Shown: piece by piece, positions 31,678-43,374 of the stretch
Layout: each line of letters starts with the position of its first letter
Numbering within the stretch: position 1 is the stretch's first letter
From: Petaurus breviceps papuanus
Taxonomy: Eukaryota; Chordata; Mammalia; Diprotodontia; Petauridae
Direction: 5' to 3'
Assembly (NCBI GenBank): GCA_028583685.1
Contig: JAMXIF010001194.1
Span: 2,334,546-2,398,545 of the forward strand
Length of the DNA stretch: 64,000 bases
Notes under the pieces: generated by a model
Databases searched by the model: none
What the model saw: the letters and a program-made list of their open reading frames with translations, nothing else
What the model was told of the DNA's origin: nothing
Program-made: the position numbers and the translations under genes

Positions 31678-31777
31678 TGGTGACAAAATTCTCATCCAGC
31701 TGTTTAAATGAGAATGTGACACTGTCCAGCTCTGACAAAGTGACCCGGATATCCTCCAGCATGATGCGCTCCTCCCT
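31678..31777 (-). CDS. PREX1: PREX1 coding exon 14 of 21 in window
   Basis: It encodes residues 659-691, [17 protein letters not shown] then [16 protein letters not shown]. The chosen acceptor is TTCTTAG|AGG, which keeps frame; the second AG two bases later would break it. The donor is CCA|GTAAGT, leaving one base of an Asn codon. Confidence 0.94.
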
Positions 31778-32519
31778 CTAAGAATGAATGAAGAAAGGAT
31801 GAACTGTTAGAACCTTCTTTCAGAGTCAGAAAATAGCAAACTAGAGCACTCAGTCTTCTATGCTTGCCACTATGAGCACAGATCCACCCTGCTTTGGACC
31901 TGGCATCCACCTCTTGTTTTCCTCTGACAAACTGGACTAAATGGTCTCTAAGGAAAATATAGCTTTGGTATTCTGCATTCTCTTCCAGACCCAAAGACAA
32001 AGACCACAGACCTAGAGCTAGAAAGGACCTTGAATGTCATATAGTACAAGCTCTTCATTTTACAGATGAGGACACCAAGACCTAAGGATGGGTTTTCTAA
32101 GACCTGTTTTGCCAGCTATGAGAAAAAGAAGAGGCTGTGTGATTTGGCCCATGGCATGCGGCATCTTACCAGAAGAGGGCAGCATGATCCCGCTTTTACA
32201 GATAAACCAAACCAAAGCTTTGTTTCTCCCCCAAAGTATTAAAATCTCAGCAAACAACAGAAGCCACACATCTCCCTCTTCCCCTGTGCCTGCAACCTGC
32301 CTCTTGAAAACAAGACTATTGGTGGTTTGTGTCAGAGATGCCAACATTCCCTGAGAAGAAGAGGAAAGAAAGGGGAAAACAGCAAGCAATACAGTATGGA
32401 AATAAAAATAAGATTGGTAGGACACTCACTGCATGGAAGAGGCCGGGACACAGTATGAGGAATTAAGAGAATGTTGGTGCTATAAGGGACATTGAGGAGG
32501 CCGGATGCCGCCAATTTTT

Positions 32520-32765
32520 TCTTTTTTTAAAAAATAAATTTCTTTTTATTTATTTTTGACATTCTTTTTTTTAGTCTTGAGTTCCAAATTCTCTCCGTCC
32601 TTTCAGCCCCCCCTCACCCACTGAGAAAGCAAGCAATATGATGTCAATTACAATACATGTGAAATCATGCAAAACATATTTCCATAATTACCCATGTAAC
32701 AAAATAAAAGACAAGAAAAATAAAGAGAAAAAAATTATACTTCAGTCTGGAAGCAAAGACCCCAA
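32520..32765 (-). repeat. Probable L1-type LINE 3' tail, antisense
   Basis: TTTTAGTCTTGAGTTCCAAA, GAGAAAGCAAGCAATATGAT and GTGAAATCATGCAAAACATA form the reverse of the marsupial LINE tail block seen at 8165 and 18783. Confidence 0.5.
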
Positions 32766-32770
32766 AGTAT

Positions 32771-32856
32771 AGATCAAGGTCACATATAGATAGAGGTCAC
32801 ACATAGATATATATAGATAGAGGTCACATATATAGATAGAGGTCAAGGTCACAAGA
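32771..32856. repeat. PREX1: Short minisatellite carrying five AGGTCA half-sites
   Basis: Units like AGGTCACATATAGATAG are repeated about four times. AGGTCA occurs at 32777, 32794, 32821, 32840 and 32846. The last two abut (AGGTCAAGGTCA, a DR0) and include TCAAGGTCA, an ERR/SF-1 type extended half-site. Confidence 0.8.
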
Positions 32857-33054
32857 AGACATGGTTCAGAGACAAATGCCTGAAAAGGTCTACACTCACA
32901 ACGGCAAGTGATGGTGGTTGCTCAAAACCTGCACCCAGAGTATACTACTGCTCTGGTACCTTAGCAGGAAAACACCCCAGTGCCTTCTGGGAAGGCACCC
33001 TGGTGGAAGAGAAAGGTCACTGGACTGGAGGGCAAGAGGCCTGTGTTCTAGGAT

Positions 33055-33112
33055 GTGAACACACATGTGTGCACACATGCACGCACGCACATGCATGCAT
33101 GCACACACACAC
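33055..33112. repeat. CA/ACGC/ATGC alternating purine-pyrimidine tract
   Basis: Imperfect (CA)n with GCACGCACGCAC and ATGCATGCATGC. It has Z-DNA potential and lies within a PREX1 intron. Confidence 0.8.
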
Positions 33113-33119
33113 GACCTGC

Positions 33120-33850
33120 TAGGTGAACTTGTCTTCTCTAGGCCTCAGTTTCCTCATTTGTAAAATGGGCACTAGGAAACGAATAACTCCCTACTCCACC
33201 TCTCCACACTAGGCTGTAAAGATCAGAGAAGATCATGGCTAGAAAAGCACTACCACAAAAGTGTAACAGACTGTAGAGATCAGAGGAATACTTAATTATG
33301 GTATAGCCTGTGAATAAGACAGCTGTGCTGAGCAGAAATGCTCAGAGAGCCATTTCACAGCTCAGGGCACTGACTCCCTCCTCTGTATAAGGGACATGAG
33401 GGTTCATCTAGTCCAACCCCTCATTTTACAAATAGGGAAACTGAGTCTCAGGTGAGGGGCTTGCCCAACAAAGCTTTAAGATTATTCTAGTTATTAACAC
33501 TCTCTTCCCTCATCAAATTATTATGTAAAAGTGGTTACAAGTTATATTCCCTACCTACTATCCCAACCAGTAGAAAATCAGCTTTTTGAGGAGAGGGGTT
33601 GTTTTAAATTTTGTCTCTCTATATATAACCTGGTGCTTAGCATATTGACTATTACAGGATCAGAGATTTAGAGCTAGAAAGGATCTCGGGGCCATCTATT
33701 TCAATGCCTCCATTTTACATATGAGGAAACTAAGGTCCATAGAGGTTAAGTGACTTGCTCAGAATCACACCGCTTAGTGTGAGGCAGGACTGAAGGCTCT
33801 CCTGACTCCCAAGTCCAGCATTCTATAAACCACACCCCCTAGCTTCCACA
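33120..33850. repeat. MIR fragments in PREX1 intron
   Basis: A forward piece lies at 33120-33180 (CCTCAGTTTCCTCATTTGTA). Reverse pieces lie at 33395-33470 and 33655-33850 (AGAGGTTAAGTGACTTGCTC). Confidence 0.65.
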
Positions 33851-34230
33851 AAGTAGGCCACTTCATTCTCACTGAATTGGCTTGGAAAGGGAGAACTGAG
33901 GTGCAAACCCAGGTCCTCCTATTCCAAATTCTCCTATGCTTCCTCATCAGCAGAAAAGGTCATCACTCCTCAGTGTTAGATAGAGGAGGGTCACTATCAA
34001 AGAACCCCTAATTTCTTTTCCAGGTCTAATATGGTTCTCTAAAATGGTCCCAGGGCTAGTCAGTAGCAGGGCCAAGACTAGAATCCCCTGACTTGTAAGT
34101 AAACTGAAGCTGGTTCTTCTTAACTTACAGCAAGTATCCTGTATCTCAGGCAGCAAGAGTTGGGCAGGGCCCACGTGCTTCCAGCCACCCCACATCCCAA
34201 CCCTATATCCCCCAGCCCCATGGCTCTTAC

Positions 34231-34448
34231 CACGCTAGGGGACAGCAATGACTGATAGTGGAGAAGGACCCCTGTGGCCGCGATCTGTTCTAGCCATTTG
34301 CGACTGGCATCTCGGCTACTCTCTTCATACTCGCCATTGTTATTGTAGCGGTAGCTTAGGGCCGCAAGCAGCTGGTCAGAGAAAGTACAGATGGCGGCCA
34401 CCAGAGACTGGCAGAAGATGACGTCCCGCCTCAGCTGCAGCTCCGTAT
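34231..34448 (-). CDS. PREX1: PREX1 coding exon 13 of 21 in window
   Basis: It encodes residues 587-658: [20 protein letters not shown], then [20 protein letters not shown] and [18 protein letters not shown]. This is a strongly conserved core of the IP4P-like half. The acceptor is GGGCAG, the donor GTG|GTAAGA. A long G-run lies in the upstream intron (about 34586-34600). Confidence 0.95.
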
Positions 34449-35500
34449 CTGCCCGAGGGAAAGAGAGAAAGAGTTAAATTGACCTGACATTGTTCCCATG
34501 ACTACATCTGGGCAGGAAGCAGGCCATGTATGGTCCTGAGGGCTCTACACCTATCTGATGATGGGATTCAAACCCTCGATTTTGGCGGGGGGGGGGGGGA
34601 CTACAAAGGGGCATGACAGATTCTTGCCACTTTTCCTGTCCCTGTGGGCTGACCTTGAAGAATTTTCAGTTCGTGGTACATTCTAAACTATGAACACAGA
34701 GTAAATTCCATTATGGGTCCAAGGAAAAGGGGAAAGGCTATTTGCTTCTATTTATTAAGAGTCTACTTACTATGTGTCAGACCCTGTGATAAGCACTTGC
34801 CAAATATCTCATTTGATCCTCACAGCTCTGAGAGGGAGGTCATCTCTTCTCAGAAAAACCACAACCCCCCTTCCTGCTTCTAGTTTGACAGTACATGCTG
34901 AACTTCAGGAGGAAGGCACTCTAAGAGGCCAGGGGCTGCAGAGACTGACCAGGATGCTCTTGGATGAGCCCTGGAAGGGGTGTATTTGGGTAGAGGCAAG
35001 AGGTTGCTCAGCTAGAGGTGGAGAAACGCCCATATTCAAACCCTGTAAGCAACAGGAGGAGGGAGTATCAAATAGCAAGGGGTGGTTCTCTCTTCAAGCC
35101 CTGGAAGCTAAAAACCTGATGTCTGGCCACATGTGGCCCACAGGCTACATTTCATTTATGAAAAATAGGGTGATGAATGGAGGCTTGGCAGGGAGGAATC
35201 AGGCTCCAGCACTTAAAAAAAGACCAAAGGATAACATATGTACAATCAGCCTATAAACCCACCATAAATACCAACAAGGCAAAATCCTTCTCAGTGTCCA
35301 CATCTCCCACAGGCCAACCTTGGAGACAGACTTCTCCCCTCTAGCCTTGCTAGAGTACTTTGCCCTGGAGAGTACTCTGGAGTGTACTTTGCCCTGGGAT
35401 AGAAATGTCTGAGGAGTAGGGTAAAAATATGATACGATATCTGAACCCAGAATCTCCTGTGCCCTTTCCATTGGACCATGCTGCCTCCCCAATCCATTAC
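34449..35500. other. PREX1: PREX1 intron, mostly unique
   Basis: It contains a G-run near 34586-34600 and a weak MIR-like stretch at 34745-34850. An open frame at 34774-35256 has no similarity or splice logic. Confidence 0.45.
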
Positions 35501-35542
35501 CTGTGCATTTGAGCAATGCCAGCAACACCTGATTCTTCCCAT
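35501..35542 (-). CDS. PREX1: PREX1 coding exon 12 of 21 in window (42-nt microexon)
   Basis: A 42-nt exon encodes GKNQVLLALLKCT between two split Asp codons (residues 573-585). It is isolated by a 5.0-kb intron on the upstream side and a 1.05-kb intron downstream. The acceptor is TTCTAG, the donor CAG|GTAATG. Being divisible by three, its skipping would keep the frame, but the residues are conserved in P-Rex1. Confidence 0.93.
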
Positions 35543-35639
35543 CTAGAAGGAAAGAGAAAAGGGAGGTAAGATCAGGACCTTAAGCTGATGGAGGTCTGAG
35601 GCTCTAGAATGATGTTCTGAGAACTTCAGACAGTATAAT

Positions 35640-36120
35640 ATAACACTGAAGACATTTATTAAGGATCTAGGTGCAAATCTAAGCACTATGCCCAACCCAG
35701 GAAGAGATATAAAGATCAGATAGGACACACTCCTGGCCTTATGAAGCTTATAGTCTAATGAGGGATAAGATACACACAGAAAGGTAGATGTAACATAATA
35801 AACACATGAGAGTTCCATACCAGCAATTTTATCAAGAGAAGCATGAGGGCGGGGGGTGGGGTCCTTCAGATCCTCTTAACAGGAAGGGCAGTTAAGAAAT
35901 CAACTAGCAAAGTGGGAAGGGAGGGCATCACAGGCACAGGGGACAGTGTGAGTACAAGTACAGAGAGAGGTGTGTTTGGGGGATAGAAATCATCCTCTGG
36001 CATGGAGGGGAGTGTTATGAGATGAAGTTGGAAAGGCAAGGTGGCACCCGATGGAGAGGACCTTGAATTCCAAGCAGAGGATTCTGAACTTTACTTGACA
36101 GCCAATAAGGACATGGTCTG
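35640..36120 (-). repeat. LINE (L2-type) 3' region, antisense
   Basis: GACATTTATTAAGGATCTAG, GAAGCTTATAGTCTAATGAG and, later, CCTTGAATTCCAAGCAGAGG, GGACATGGTCTGATCTATAC follow the same order as the L2 3' region at 16925. Confidence 0.5.
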
Positions 36121-36564
36121 ATCTATACAGAGAGAGGGAAAGGGAAGGGTTCTAGGAAAGTTGCTAAGCTGGCACCCACCCCAAGGAACAAAGGTTCCTC
36201 TGGACTGGGAAAACTCGGTCATAACAAGTCTACAAAGTAGGAATCCCTATTTCTGGGCTGAGCTGTGAGGGAAAGGGGGAACTGCCTTGGGCATAAGCAT
36301 CATGATGTCAATTCAGTCACCTTATGACATCCAAATTTTCCCTTTCCCTAGAGGAGCTATAGGAAAGCTTTTCCCACAAGGTCCCCACCCATACTTGGGC
36401 TTGGGGTTATGGGAGGTGATGGGGAAGAATCTACAGAGGAAGTCTTTCCAGGGATGGTACTCAAACAACAGAGGAGCAAAACTAGTTCCCTTCCCCTACC
36501 TCCTCCTCCTCCACATGCCTATACACTTTCCAGCTCAAACATTTTATGATTTTCACAGACACAG

Positions 36565-37330
36565 ATGAGAGGCAGTGCAGGGTGGTAGATAGAGAGCCAA
36601 ACTTGAAACCAACAAGGTCTGGGTTCAAACCCCACCACTGACACATGCTGCGTGTGAGACCTTAGACAAATCACCCAACCTCTCAGTTCTCAAAGAAATT
36701 CTCTAAGCCTCTAAAGTTGCAGAGAAGGAGCCAATAAGCATTGATAACGGGAGTTCTCTCACCCAGGAATTCCCTATATCAATGAAATCAAAGATCCAGT
36801 CTCTATCCCTATATACAAACACAGATACCACAATTTATTCATTCATCAAACATTTACTGAGCACCTACTATGTGCAAGGTCCCATGCTGGGTGCTGTGGG
36901 GAAAACAAAGAAGAATAAGATATAATCCCTGCCTTGGTAAGAAATCACTCATAACTGTGCATTACCATAAGTCATACCTGCCTAGAATGCATCCCCTCCT
37001 TACTGCTGCCTCAGAGGATCATCCTTTTCCTTCAAGGCTTCAGGTAGGCAGGTGTCTTGTAGGATTCCTTTGACCACACCAGAGGGAAGTGCTCTTCCCT
37101 CCTTACATGTCCTCCTCCAAGCACTTTCTCTGGAACTCCCCATTGTCCCTGTCACAGCCCACCTTGTATTGTACTTATCTGTGTACCTGCTATCTGCTCC
37201 CAGTAGATTATAAACTCCCTGAAGACAAATTCTATACCATTTGCACCTTTATATCCCTATCACCCAGCACAGGACACATGTCTACACATGGCAGATGCTT
37301 AAGAAATGTTTGCGGAATTGATTTGATTTA
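36565..37330 (+). repeat. MIR and L2-type fragments
   Basis: A forward MIR lies at 36565-36720 (CTGGGTTCAAACCCCACCAC). 36835-36930 is TTTACTGAGCACCTACTATG-type. An L2 3' end lies at 37000-37330 (AACTCCCTGAAGACAAATTC, CACCCAGCACAGGACACATG, AAATGTTTGCGGAATTG). Confidence 0.55.
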
Positions 37331-37375
37331 GCTTTTTCTATGGTAGACAGGAATCTTAGACACACACAATCTTAG

Positions 37376-37404
<29 letters not shown>
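37376..37404. repeat. (CA)n microsatellite
   Basis: A near-perfect CA run of about 14 units in a PREX1 intron. Confidence 0.9.
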
Positions 37405-37408
<4 letters not shown>

Positions 37409-38039
37409 TACAAAAGTACAACAACACTGACATAAATCCACACAAGTTCAGAGAGAGACACCAAGTCAAAGAATCTGATATCTGGAAGGGGTCTCTGAGC
37501 CCATTCAATCCAATACCTAAACAGAAATTTCCTCTGCAATGTCCCTAATCAATGAAACTGTTTAAACACTTCTAGTGAGAGAAGCCCTGTTACCTCCCTA
37601 AATAGCCCTTTTCCACTTTTGAACAGTTCTAAGTATTAGGAAGCTTTCCTTTACAACAAGCTTAAGCCTTCTGCGCTGCACCCCCCTCCGAAATTCTAGA
37701 CAACTGCCCCTCGCTAGCTATGGTCTCTGGAGGCAAATGGAAGTATGATCTTTCTTCCTCATCATAATACTTCAGACACTTGAAGGCAGTTATCACAAGT
37801 CTTTTCTCTTCCTGGATCAATATTCCCAGTTCTTCTAACTGATTCTCTTATGAGATGATCTCAAGACCTCTCACTATCTTAATCCCACTCCTCTGGATAC
37901 TCTCCAGACTGTCCATAGCCTTCCTAAAATATGGCACACAGAAATGAACACAATGCTCCAGATGCGTTCTGACTAGGATAGAGGATATGCATCAGGACTA
38001 TTGCTTCCTATGTTCCAAACAGTCCTAAGACTTAACTGC

Positions 38040-38640
38040 TTTGGGAGCAATATCTCCCTTCTCCAAATCATCTTCTACTCAAATATCCAAATCATCTTCC
38101 CAAATATTCATGCCAAAACATATCACTCTCCTCAATAATCTTCCATGGACTCCTATTATTTATGGGACAAAAAGCAAACGTGGTATTTAGAACACTTCCT
38201 AATTTGGCTCTAGCCTACATCTCCAGCTTCATTTCACATTTCATCTCTTCACAGACTCTAAGTTCCAGCTAAACCAGTACTACTCCCAGTCCTCCAAACT
38301 CCCGGATTCCAGTTCTCGGGCTATGCCTGAGGCTTAGAATTTACTCCCTACTTACCCACACCAGTCTTAGATCACTAACTTCCCATAAGGTTCAGCTCAT
38401 GTGTAATCTCCTACAAGAAGCCTTTCATTACCCACTCCTCCTTCCCTCCCGCCCTTTCTCCTTTCTTCTTCCCCCTCCCCTTCTACCTTTGTCCTCTCCC
38501 TCCCTCCCTCCCTCTCACCTTTCCTTCTCTTCTCTCTCCCTTCCTCCTCCACCTCTCCTCTTCTACTCTCCCTCTATCCCTCCCTACTTATCCCAGAACA
38601 GAATGTAAATAGAATATAAGCTCCCCATGGGCATAATTAA
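38040..38640 (+). repeat. L2-type LINE fragment with pyrimidine-rich stretch
   Basis: ATCTTCCATGGACTCCTATT, TCTAAGTTCCAGCTAAACCA and CTACAAGAAGCCTTTCATTA are L2-like in forward order. 38440-38590 is an expanded CCCT/TTCC-rich run. Confidence 0.55.
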
Positions 38641-38811
38641 AATTCTTTCCTTGCCCAACAAACTGTAAACATAGAAGGCACCTACCAAACACCAGTTGAG
38701 TTGAATTGAACTTAGAAATATTAACTCATGTTGAACTTACAATCCACTATGTCCCAGTCTTTTACAGAGGGGAGTGCTGTTTAACCCCACCACCCACCTT
38801 ATATTACATCA

Positions 38812-38915
38812 GATTACACTGTATAGTATTATAGTGTATTGTATATCATATGATATGCATTATATTATTACTATATTATAGTATTCTATGTTGTATTGTA
38901 TTATACTTTAATCCC
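38812..38915. repeat. A/T-rich low-complexity stretch
   Basis: Irregular TATA, TATTATAG and GTATTG units with hairpin potential. Not coding. Confidence 0.8.
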
Positions 38916-39542
38916 AATATAGGACTGCCTCTGTCTCTGTTCACGTTTATCTTTTTTGGTTTGGTACATTATTCTGTCCTGTTGACTCCTTCTGGGTCCT
39001 GAGTCTATCATCCAGTATGTCAGTCAGCTCTGCCTCTCAGCTCTGTCATTTGAAATTTAATAAATATGCCTTCTTTGTCTTTCCTGAAATCATTAACAGA
39101 ACCTTTAAAGAACATGGGGTCAAAGACAAATTTCTGGGGCACTCCACCACAAATGTACATCTCCAAGATGACAGTGAGCCATCAAGGACTACTCTGGTCA
39201 TTCAACCAGACCCAAATCTATCTCTCCTCTAGCTCCCATCTCTCCATCTCATCCACAAGAACTGCATGGGGGACTGTGAGATTCTCTAGTAAAATCTAAA
39301 AAACTCTATGTCTAATAGCATTTCCCAGATCTTCCCGCCAACACATACTACATCCAGGCTCCCTACTCTATTCACTGCAACACCTAGCTGCCTCCAACAT
39401 CCCCCCACAAACACACAGACACACCCCACACCCCTATTTTCTCTACAACCTGGAAATCCCTGTGCTCTCTGAGAGAGAGGACTGGAATAGATCCAAACAA
39501 GGATCCTCCTCTAATTCCAACTGTCTTAAAACTTTTTCCTGG

Positions 39543-39699
39543 GGCGGCCAGATGGCGCAGTGAGTAAGAGCACCAGCCCCAGAGTCGGGATGATCTGGGA
39601 TCGAATCCGGACTCTGATACTTAGTACCACACCCAGAAATAACTGGCCGTGTAACCTTGAGCAAGTTACTTAACCTCAATTGCTTAAAAAAAAAAACAC
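39543..39699 (+). repeat. tRNA-derived SINE, GGCGGCCAGATGGCG subfamily, with 11-bp target duplication
   Basis: The head GGCGGCCAGATGGCGCAGTG, box-B-like GGATCGAATCCGG and CCGTGTAACCTTGAGCAAGT lead to an A11 tail. Flanking duplication CTTTTTCCTGG lies at 39532-39542 and 39700-39710. It belongs to the same subfamily as the copies at 7073 and 44196. Confidence 0.9.
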
Positions 39700-40518
39700 C
39701 TTTTTCCTGGAACTAGAAGCCTTGGGGACAAAAGGAAGGGCACAGGGCACAAAGAGACACTATGCTTAGACTTGGTCTTTTGAGAGATTCTTGACCTGAG
39801 ACAGGCCTAAGCTCTTAAGATAGTCTAGAGACATGTGGCCAAATACAAAGTCTTGAAAATAAGGGCAACCCTTGCCCTGTCTAACCTCATAACAATAGTC
39901 TAAGATCAGATTCTTAGAGGTGAAAGCAGTCTTAGAATACAGGATGGCAGAATTAGAAAGGAACCCTACAAAATGGATGGAAAGGAGCTTACAACAAAGA
40001 AGACAGGATCCTATTAAAACGGAAAAGACATGGGACAATAGACTGAGAAAACTTGACAAGACCTCAGTGATCATTGATCTAAGTCCAACTCCCTTATTCA
40101 ACCAAGGATCACAGAGCTAGAAGGTGTACAGTCAGAATAAGAACCCACGTCATTATCTTGAGTTCCAGTCCAGTGCCCTTTTCATTACACTAAAGTGCTC
40201 CAAGATCAGAGCACTTTCGGACATCCAAGGGACTAGAGTCATCAATGTTATGATGTCCTGGAAGGGACACTGACAGAAAAAACTTACCCCTCTTACCAAA
40301 TACCAACCTTCTTACGCATCCACTTGCCCATTTCTGTCCAAGAAAGGAGCACATGCCAGACTGGCCCATTCTGAGTTTCATCCTTTAGGATCACCCAGAT
40401 GACTAAGGCATTAGTTTAGGTACACACTGAACCAAAGAAGCAACCACCAGCCCCTGCTGAATTGTACTGGTCTCCTCAATGCCCCTCCCATGGCCCCCAA
40501 ACCATCTTGTGCACAAAC

Positions 40519-40647
40519 CTTCCACATATTTCTGGATGTTGTCCACCAAGGACTTGATGGAGTTGGGAAGGTTCCAAGGGTCTTCCTGAATGCTTATCTG
40601 GATCATGCTCCGGCCCCGGATAGGACATTCTTCCTTCTGTTTAAAGT
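40519..40647 (-). CDS. PREX1: PREX1 coding exon 11 of 21 in window
   Basis: It encodes residues 530-571, [20 protein letters not shown], then [22 protein letters not shown]. The acceptor is CTGCAG. The donor GAAG|GTTTGTG is weak but gives an exact phase join to the 42-nt microexon. Confidence 0.94.
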
Positions 40648-41285
40648 CTGCAGTAGGAAGAGCAAGTTAAAAGATAAGAAATGGCTAGTAGAATGACACA
40701 GAATGAGGGAGAAGGGGAAGGGAAGACAGCTCCCACTCCGTGACAATGTACTTGGTGCTGGGAAGCCTCAGCCATGGGCAGGTCAAGAGACATGCCCTGT
40801 GATACCCCATCACCACTAGGGACACCGATGTCATGAGCCCCACAGGCTCACAGAATGCAAAGCTAGAAGGGACCTTGGATGTCCCTTAATCCCATCACTC
40901 ACTCAGATCACACAGTAAGTCAGTGGCAGAGCCAAGCCGACAACATGGGCCTCCTGATTCTTTGTTTAGTGTACCAGGTGATTCAAAAGTTGAAAGTAGC
41001 AACTAGGAAGGGCCCCGATGACCACATCTATGCAAGCAATAGCCAGGGAGCTGGGACTCAATCCTTGGCACAGATAACATCACAGGGATAAGACAAAGGT
41101 GCCAAGTGATCCTGACCTCTTAGTTTTCCCTTGCATACAAGGACTCTGACCTAAGAGTTGCCTAACAGAAGGCATTTCTCTACATTTTCTTTTTCTTCCT
41201 TAGAAGTGACAGAACAGAAGCCTTGGCATTGCAAGCAGAGAACAAAAGACCAAGGTTAAGTCATTCAAAGCATGTACCTGCAAAA

Positions 41286-41345
<60 letters not shown>

Positions 41346-42600
41346 ATCCCTCACCTCTCAAAGGGCAGGTTGGTTTGTAATGTTCTACATGAGAGACATT
41401 ACAAAGTCATCAATATTTTGTTAGGAACATGGAACTTATGAAAAAGGAGCAGAGTTAGGGCCCCGCCTTTCTACATCTGTCCATCCCCACACATGGTCAA
41501 TCACACAGGTCTGTTTCCCCAGACCTGTCTGCCACAGATCAAGAGCTGGAAAGGAGGATATCAGGTCCTACTCCATTTATTTTACAGATAAGGAAACTGA
41601 GGCCTGAGGAGGATAATTAATGTATTAAGCATCAGAGGCTGAATCTGAATGAACTCAAATCTCCTTACTTCAAGGGAGATTTCAGTTCTTTCTACCATAC
41701 CAGTCTCCTTCTTCAAAGGGTAAACATTTTCCTTCAGAGAAGGAAACTTAGCAGAAAAAGGACCTTGTCATCAGTTACTAGACAGCCATAGAATGTGTTG
41801 GGGAACAGAGCTGGGCTGGACACCTGTGGGCATACAAACTCTAAGGGAGGAAATATCTGTTCTTCAAGCTTTTAGGGATTTTACCCCAGTCTTTCTTCCC
41901 TACAAACATCACTTGAGCCCCCTGGCCAAAAGGTTATTTTCAAGAAAGGAGAATTCAAGTCAGTGTATAGTACAAGAGAGGTTTCTACAGACTTTCCTCT
42001 TCTTCCTTAGTACTGACTGGAACCAGCAGCCTCAGAGAGACCAAGAGGAACAAAAGACCAGGGTCAGAGTTCTGCAGGGGCAGGGGCCTGACCCCACCCT
42101 CATTCTGAAACCTCACCACCTCGCCCTTCAAGGAGGCTGCAAGAACACTGCCTTGTTGACTCTGTAAGTAAGCTGGGAAGCAGAGGAGGACAGGCAGCTG
42201 CAATTCTGGGTCGTGTGAAGAGGTGTCAGCTCTGGCCACTATCAATCTCCAAAGAAAATATGACATTTTTTGGAGTCCCAGGAGGAGGGGTTTGTGGGCT
42301 GAGAGGGCTGTTACACTGGCTATCTCGGCCAAGGCCAAGCAGTAGGTTCAGGCCACTTTCTTCAAGTAGAAGGGCTCAATCTTCCCACTAGACAAAAAAT
42401 CCTAAGTGGGGAATTTCCAAAGGAGAGAAGCAGGGCAAGGACTTCAAACTAACGATCTCCTAAATCTGGCCTTCTATCCTGATGTTCCAAACCACTGTCT
42501 GGTTGCTAGAAGAATTCCGATGCTTCATCTCAGTCCTCCTGACTGTGCCTAACCTGCACAGAGGTCTCAATATACCAAATTATCCCACCCACAGACTTAC
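40648..42600. other. PREX1: PREX1 intron with MIRs and CA repeat
   Basis: A reverse MIR lies at 40840-40985 (AGCTAGAAGGGACCTTGGAT), (CA)28 at 41287-41342, and a reverse MIR at 41530-41710 (TTTTACAGATAAGGAAACTG). 41760-42600 shows no repeat or gene I can name. Confidence 0.6.
41287..41342. repeat. (CA)28 microsatellite
   Basis: About 56 bp of uninterrupted CA in a PREX1 intron; probably polymorphic. Confidence 0.95.
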
Positions 42601-42691
42601 CTTGCAAGCTGTGTTCCATGGGAAAATGCTTTGTTTCCTCAAAGGCCTTGCTCATGACTGACCCTTTTAGGAGTGCATTAATGGAGTCCAC
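42601..42691 (-). CDS. PREX1: PREX1 coding exon 10 of 21 in window
   Basis: It encodes residues 499-528, [20 protein letters not shown] then [10 protein letters not shown], a helical part of the C-terminal half. The acceptor is GCCCAG and the donor CAAG|GTAAGT, a strong site. The exon ends in one base of an Asp codon. Confidence 0.94.
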
Positions 42692-42965
42692 CTGGGCATT
42701 AAACAAGAGGCATTTCGTTAGTGTGGGCCATGCCTGGTGAGACACAGTCAAGGGACCCTCAATACTTCAAAAGATCCAAGATTTTCCAAGTGAGTATAAT
42801 CCCTCCAATAATGCAGATCATAGCCCTTCATGAATTTCTGTGTTCAGAAGAGTGCCTCCCAATCTTCTGGTGGTAAAGTTCTCTGAATTTATATAGGCTG
42901 GTCCATGAACAACAGACATAAAGGTCACTGGGCCTATTCTCAAATCTTTCTCAGCTTGGACTCTG

Positions 42966-43134
42966 GGGGTGGCTAGGTGGCACAGTGAATAGAGTACCAG
43001 CCCTGAAGTCAGAAGGACCCGAGTTCAAAATTGGCCTCAGACACTTAACATTTACTAGCCATGTGACCTTGGGCAAGTCACTTAACACCAAGTGCCCTGC
43101 CCTCCCCCCTCCAAAAAGCAAAAATATAAAAATC
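42966..43134 (+). repeat. tRNA-derived marsupial SINE
   Basis: GGGTGGCTAGGTGGCACAGT, CCATGTGACCTTGGGCAAGT, CCTCCCCCCTCCAAAAAGC. A short possible target duplication TGGACT flanks it. Confidence 0.88.
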
Positions 43135-43374
43135 TGGACTTTGCTGGGATGCCCTGAGATGCCAAGTATCTCTCAGACTCAATGACACATCAGGGCAACT
43201 CTTTATTGAAAGAAGGTCCCCAAACTATAAGGAATCAGGCTGACGGTGCCTGAGAAGGAGAATTTCAGCTATACTCCACAGCCTCAAGCCAGTAGGTATC
43301 TGCCATATGGATTTGTAGTTAGAGGGCCAGGTTTCAAATCCTGACTCAGATTCTAAACAGATAAACTTAGGTGG

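Larger units (their letters stand above)
37430..39320 (-). mobile_element. L3/CR1-type LINE, antisense, interrupted
   Basis: 37430-38030 (CTCCAGATGCGTTCTGACTA, CCTCTGGATACTCTCCAGAC on plus) is the 3' part. On the minus strand at about 39070-39300, PHAVLVDEMERWEL and GGVPQKFVFDP decay from the CR1 RT 'MekWel ... SGVPQGSVLGP'. An L2-like segment and a pyrimidine tract (38040-38640) and an A/T-rich stretch (38812-38915) separate the parts. Confidence 0.6.

Noticed and set aside
32771-32856. Possible CRISPR-like repeat-spacer array
   Set aside because: Irregular short eukaryotic minisatellite without uniform spacers; the genome is mammalian.
34774-35256. 160-residue plus-strand frame antisense to PREX1
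   Set aside because: No domain, no promoter or splice context, overlaps weak MIR-like sequence.
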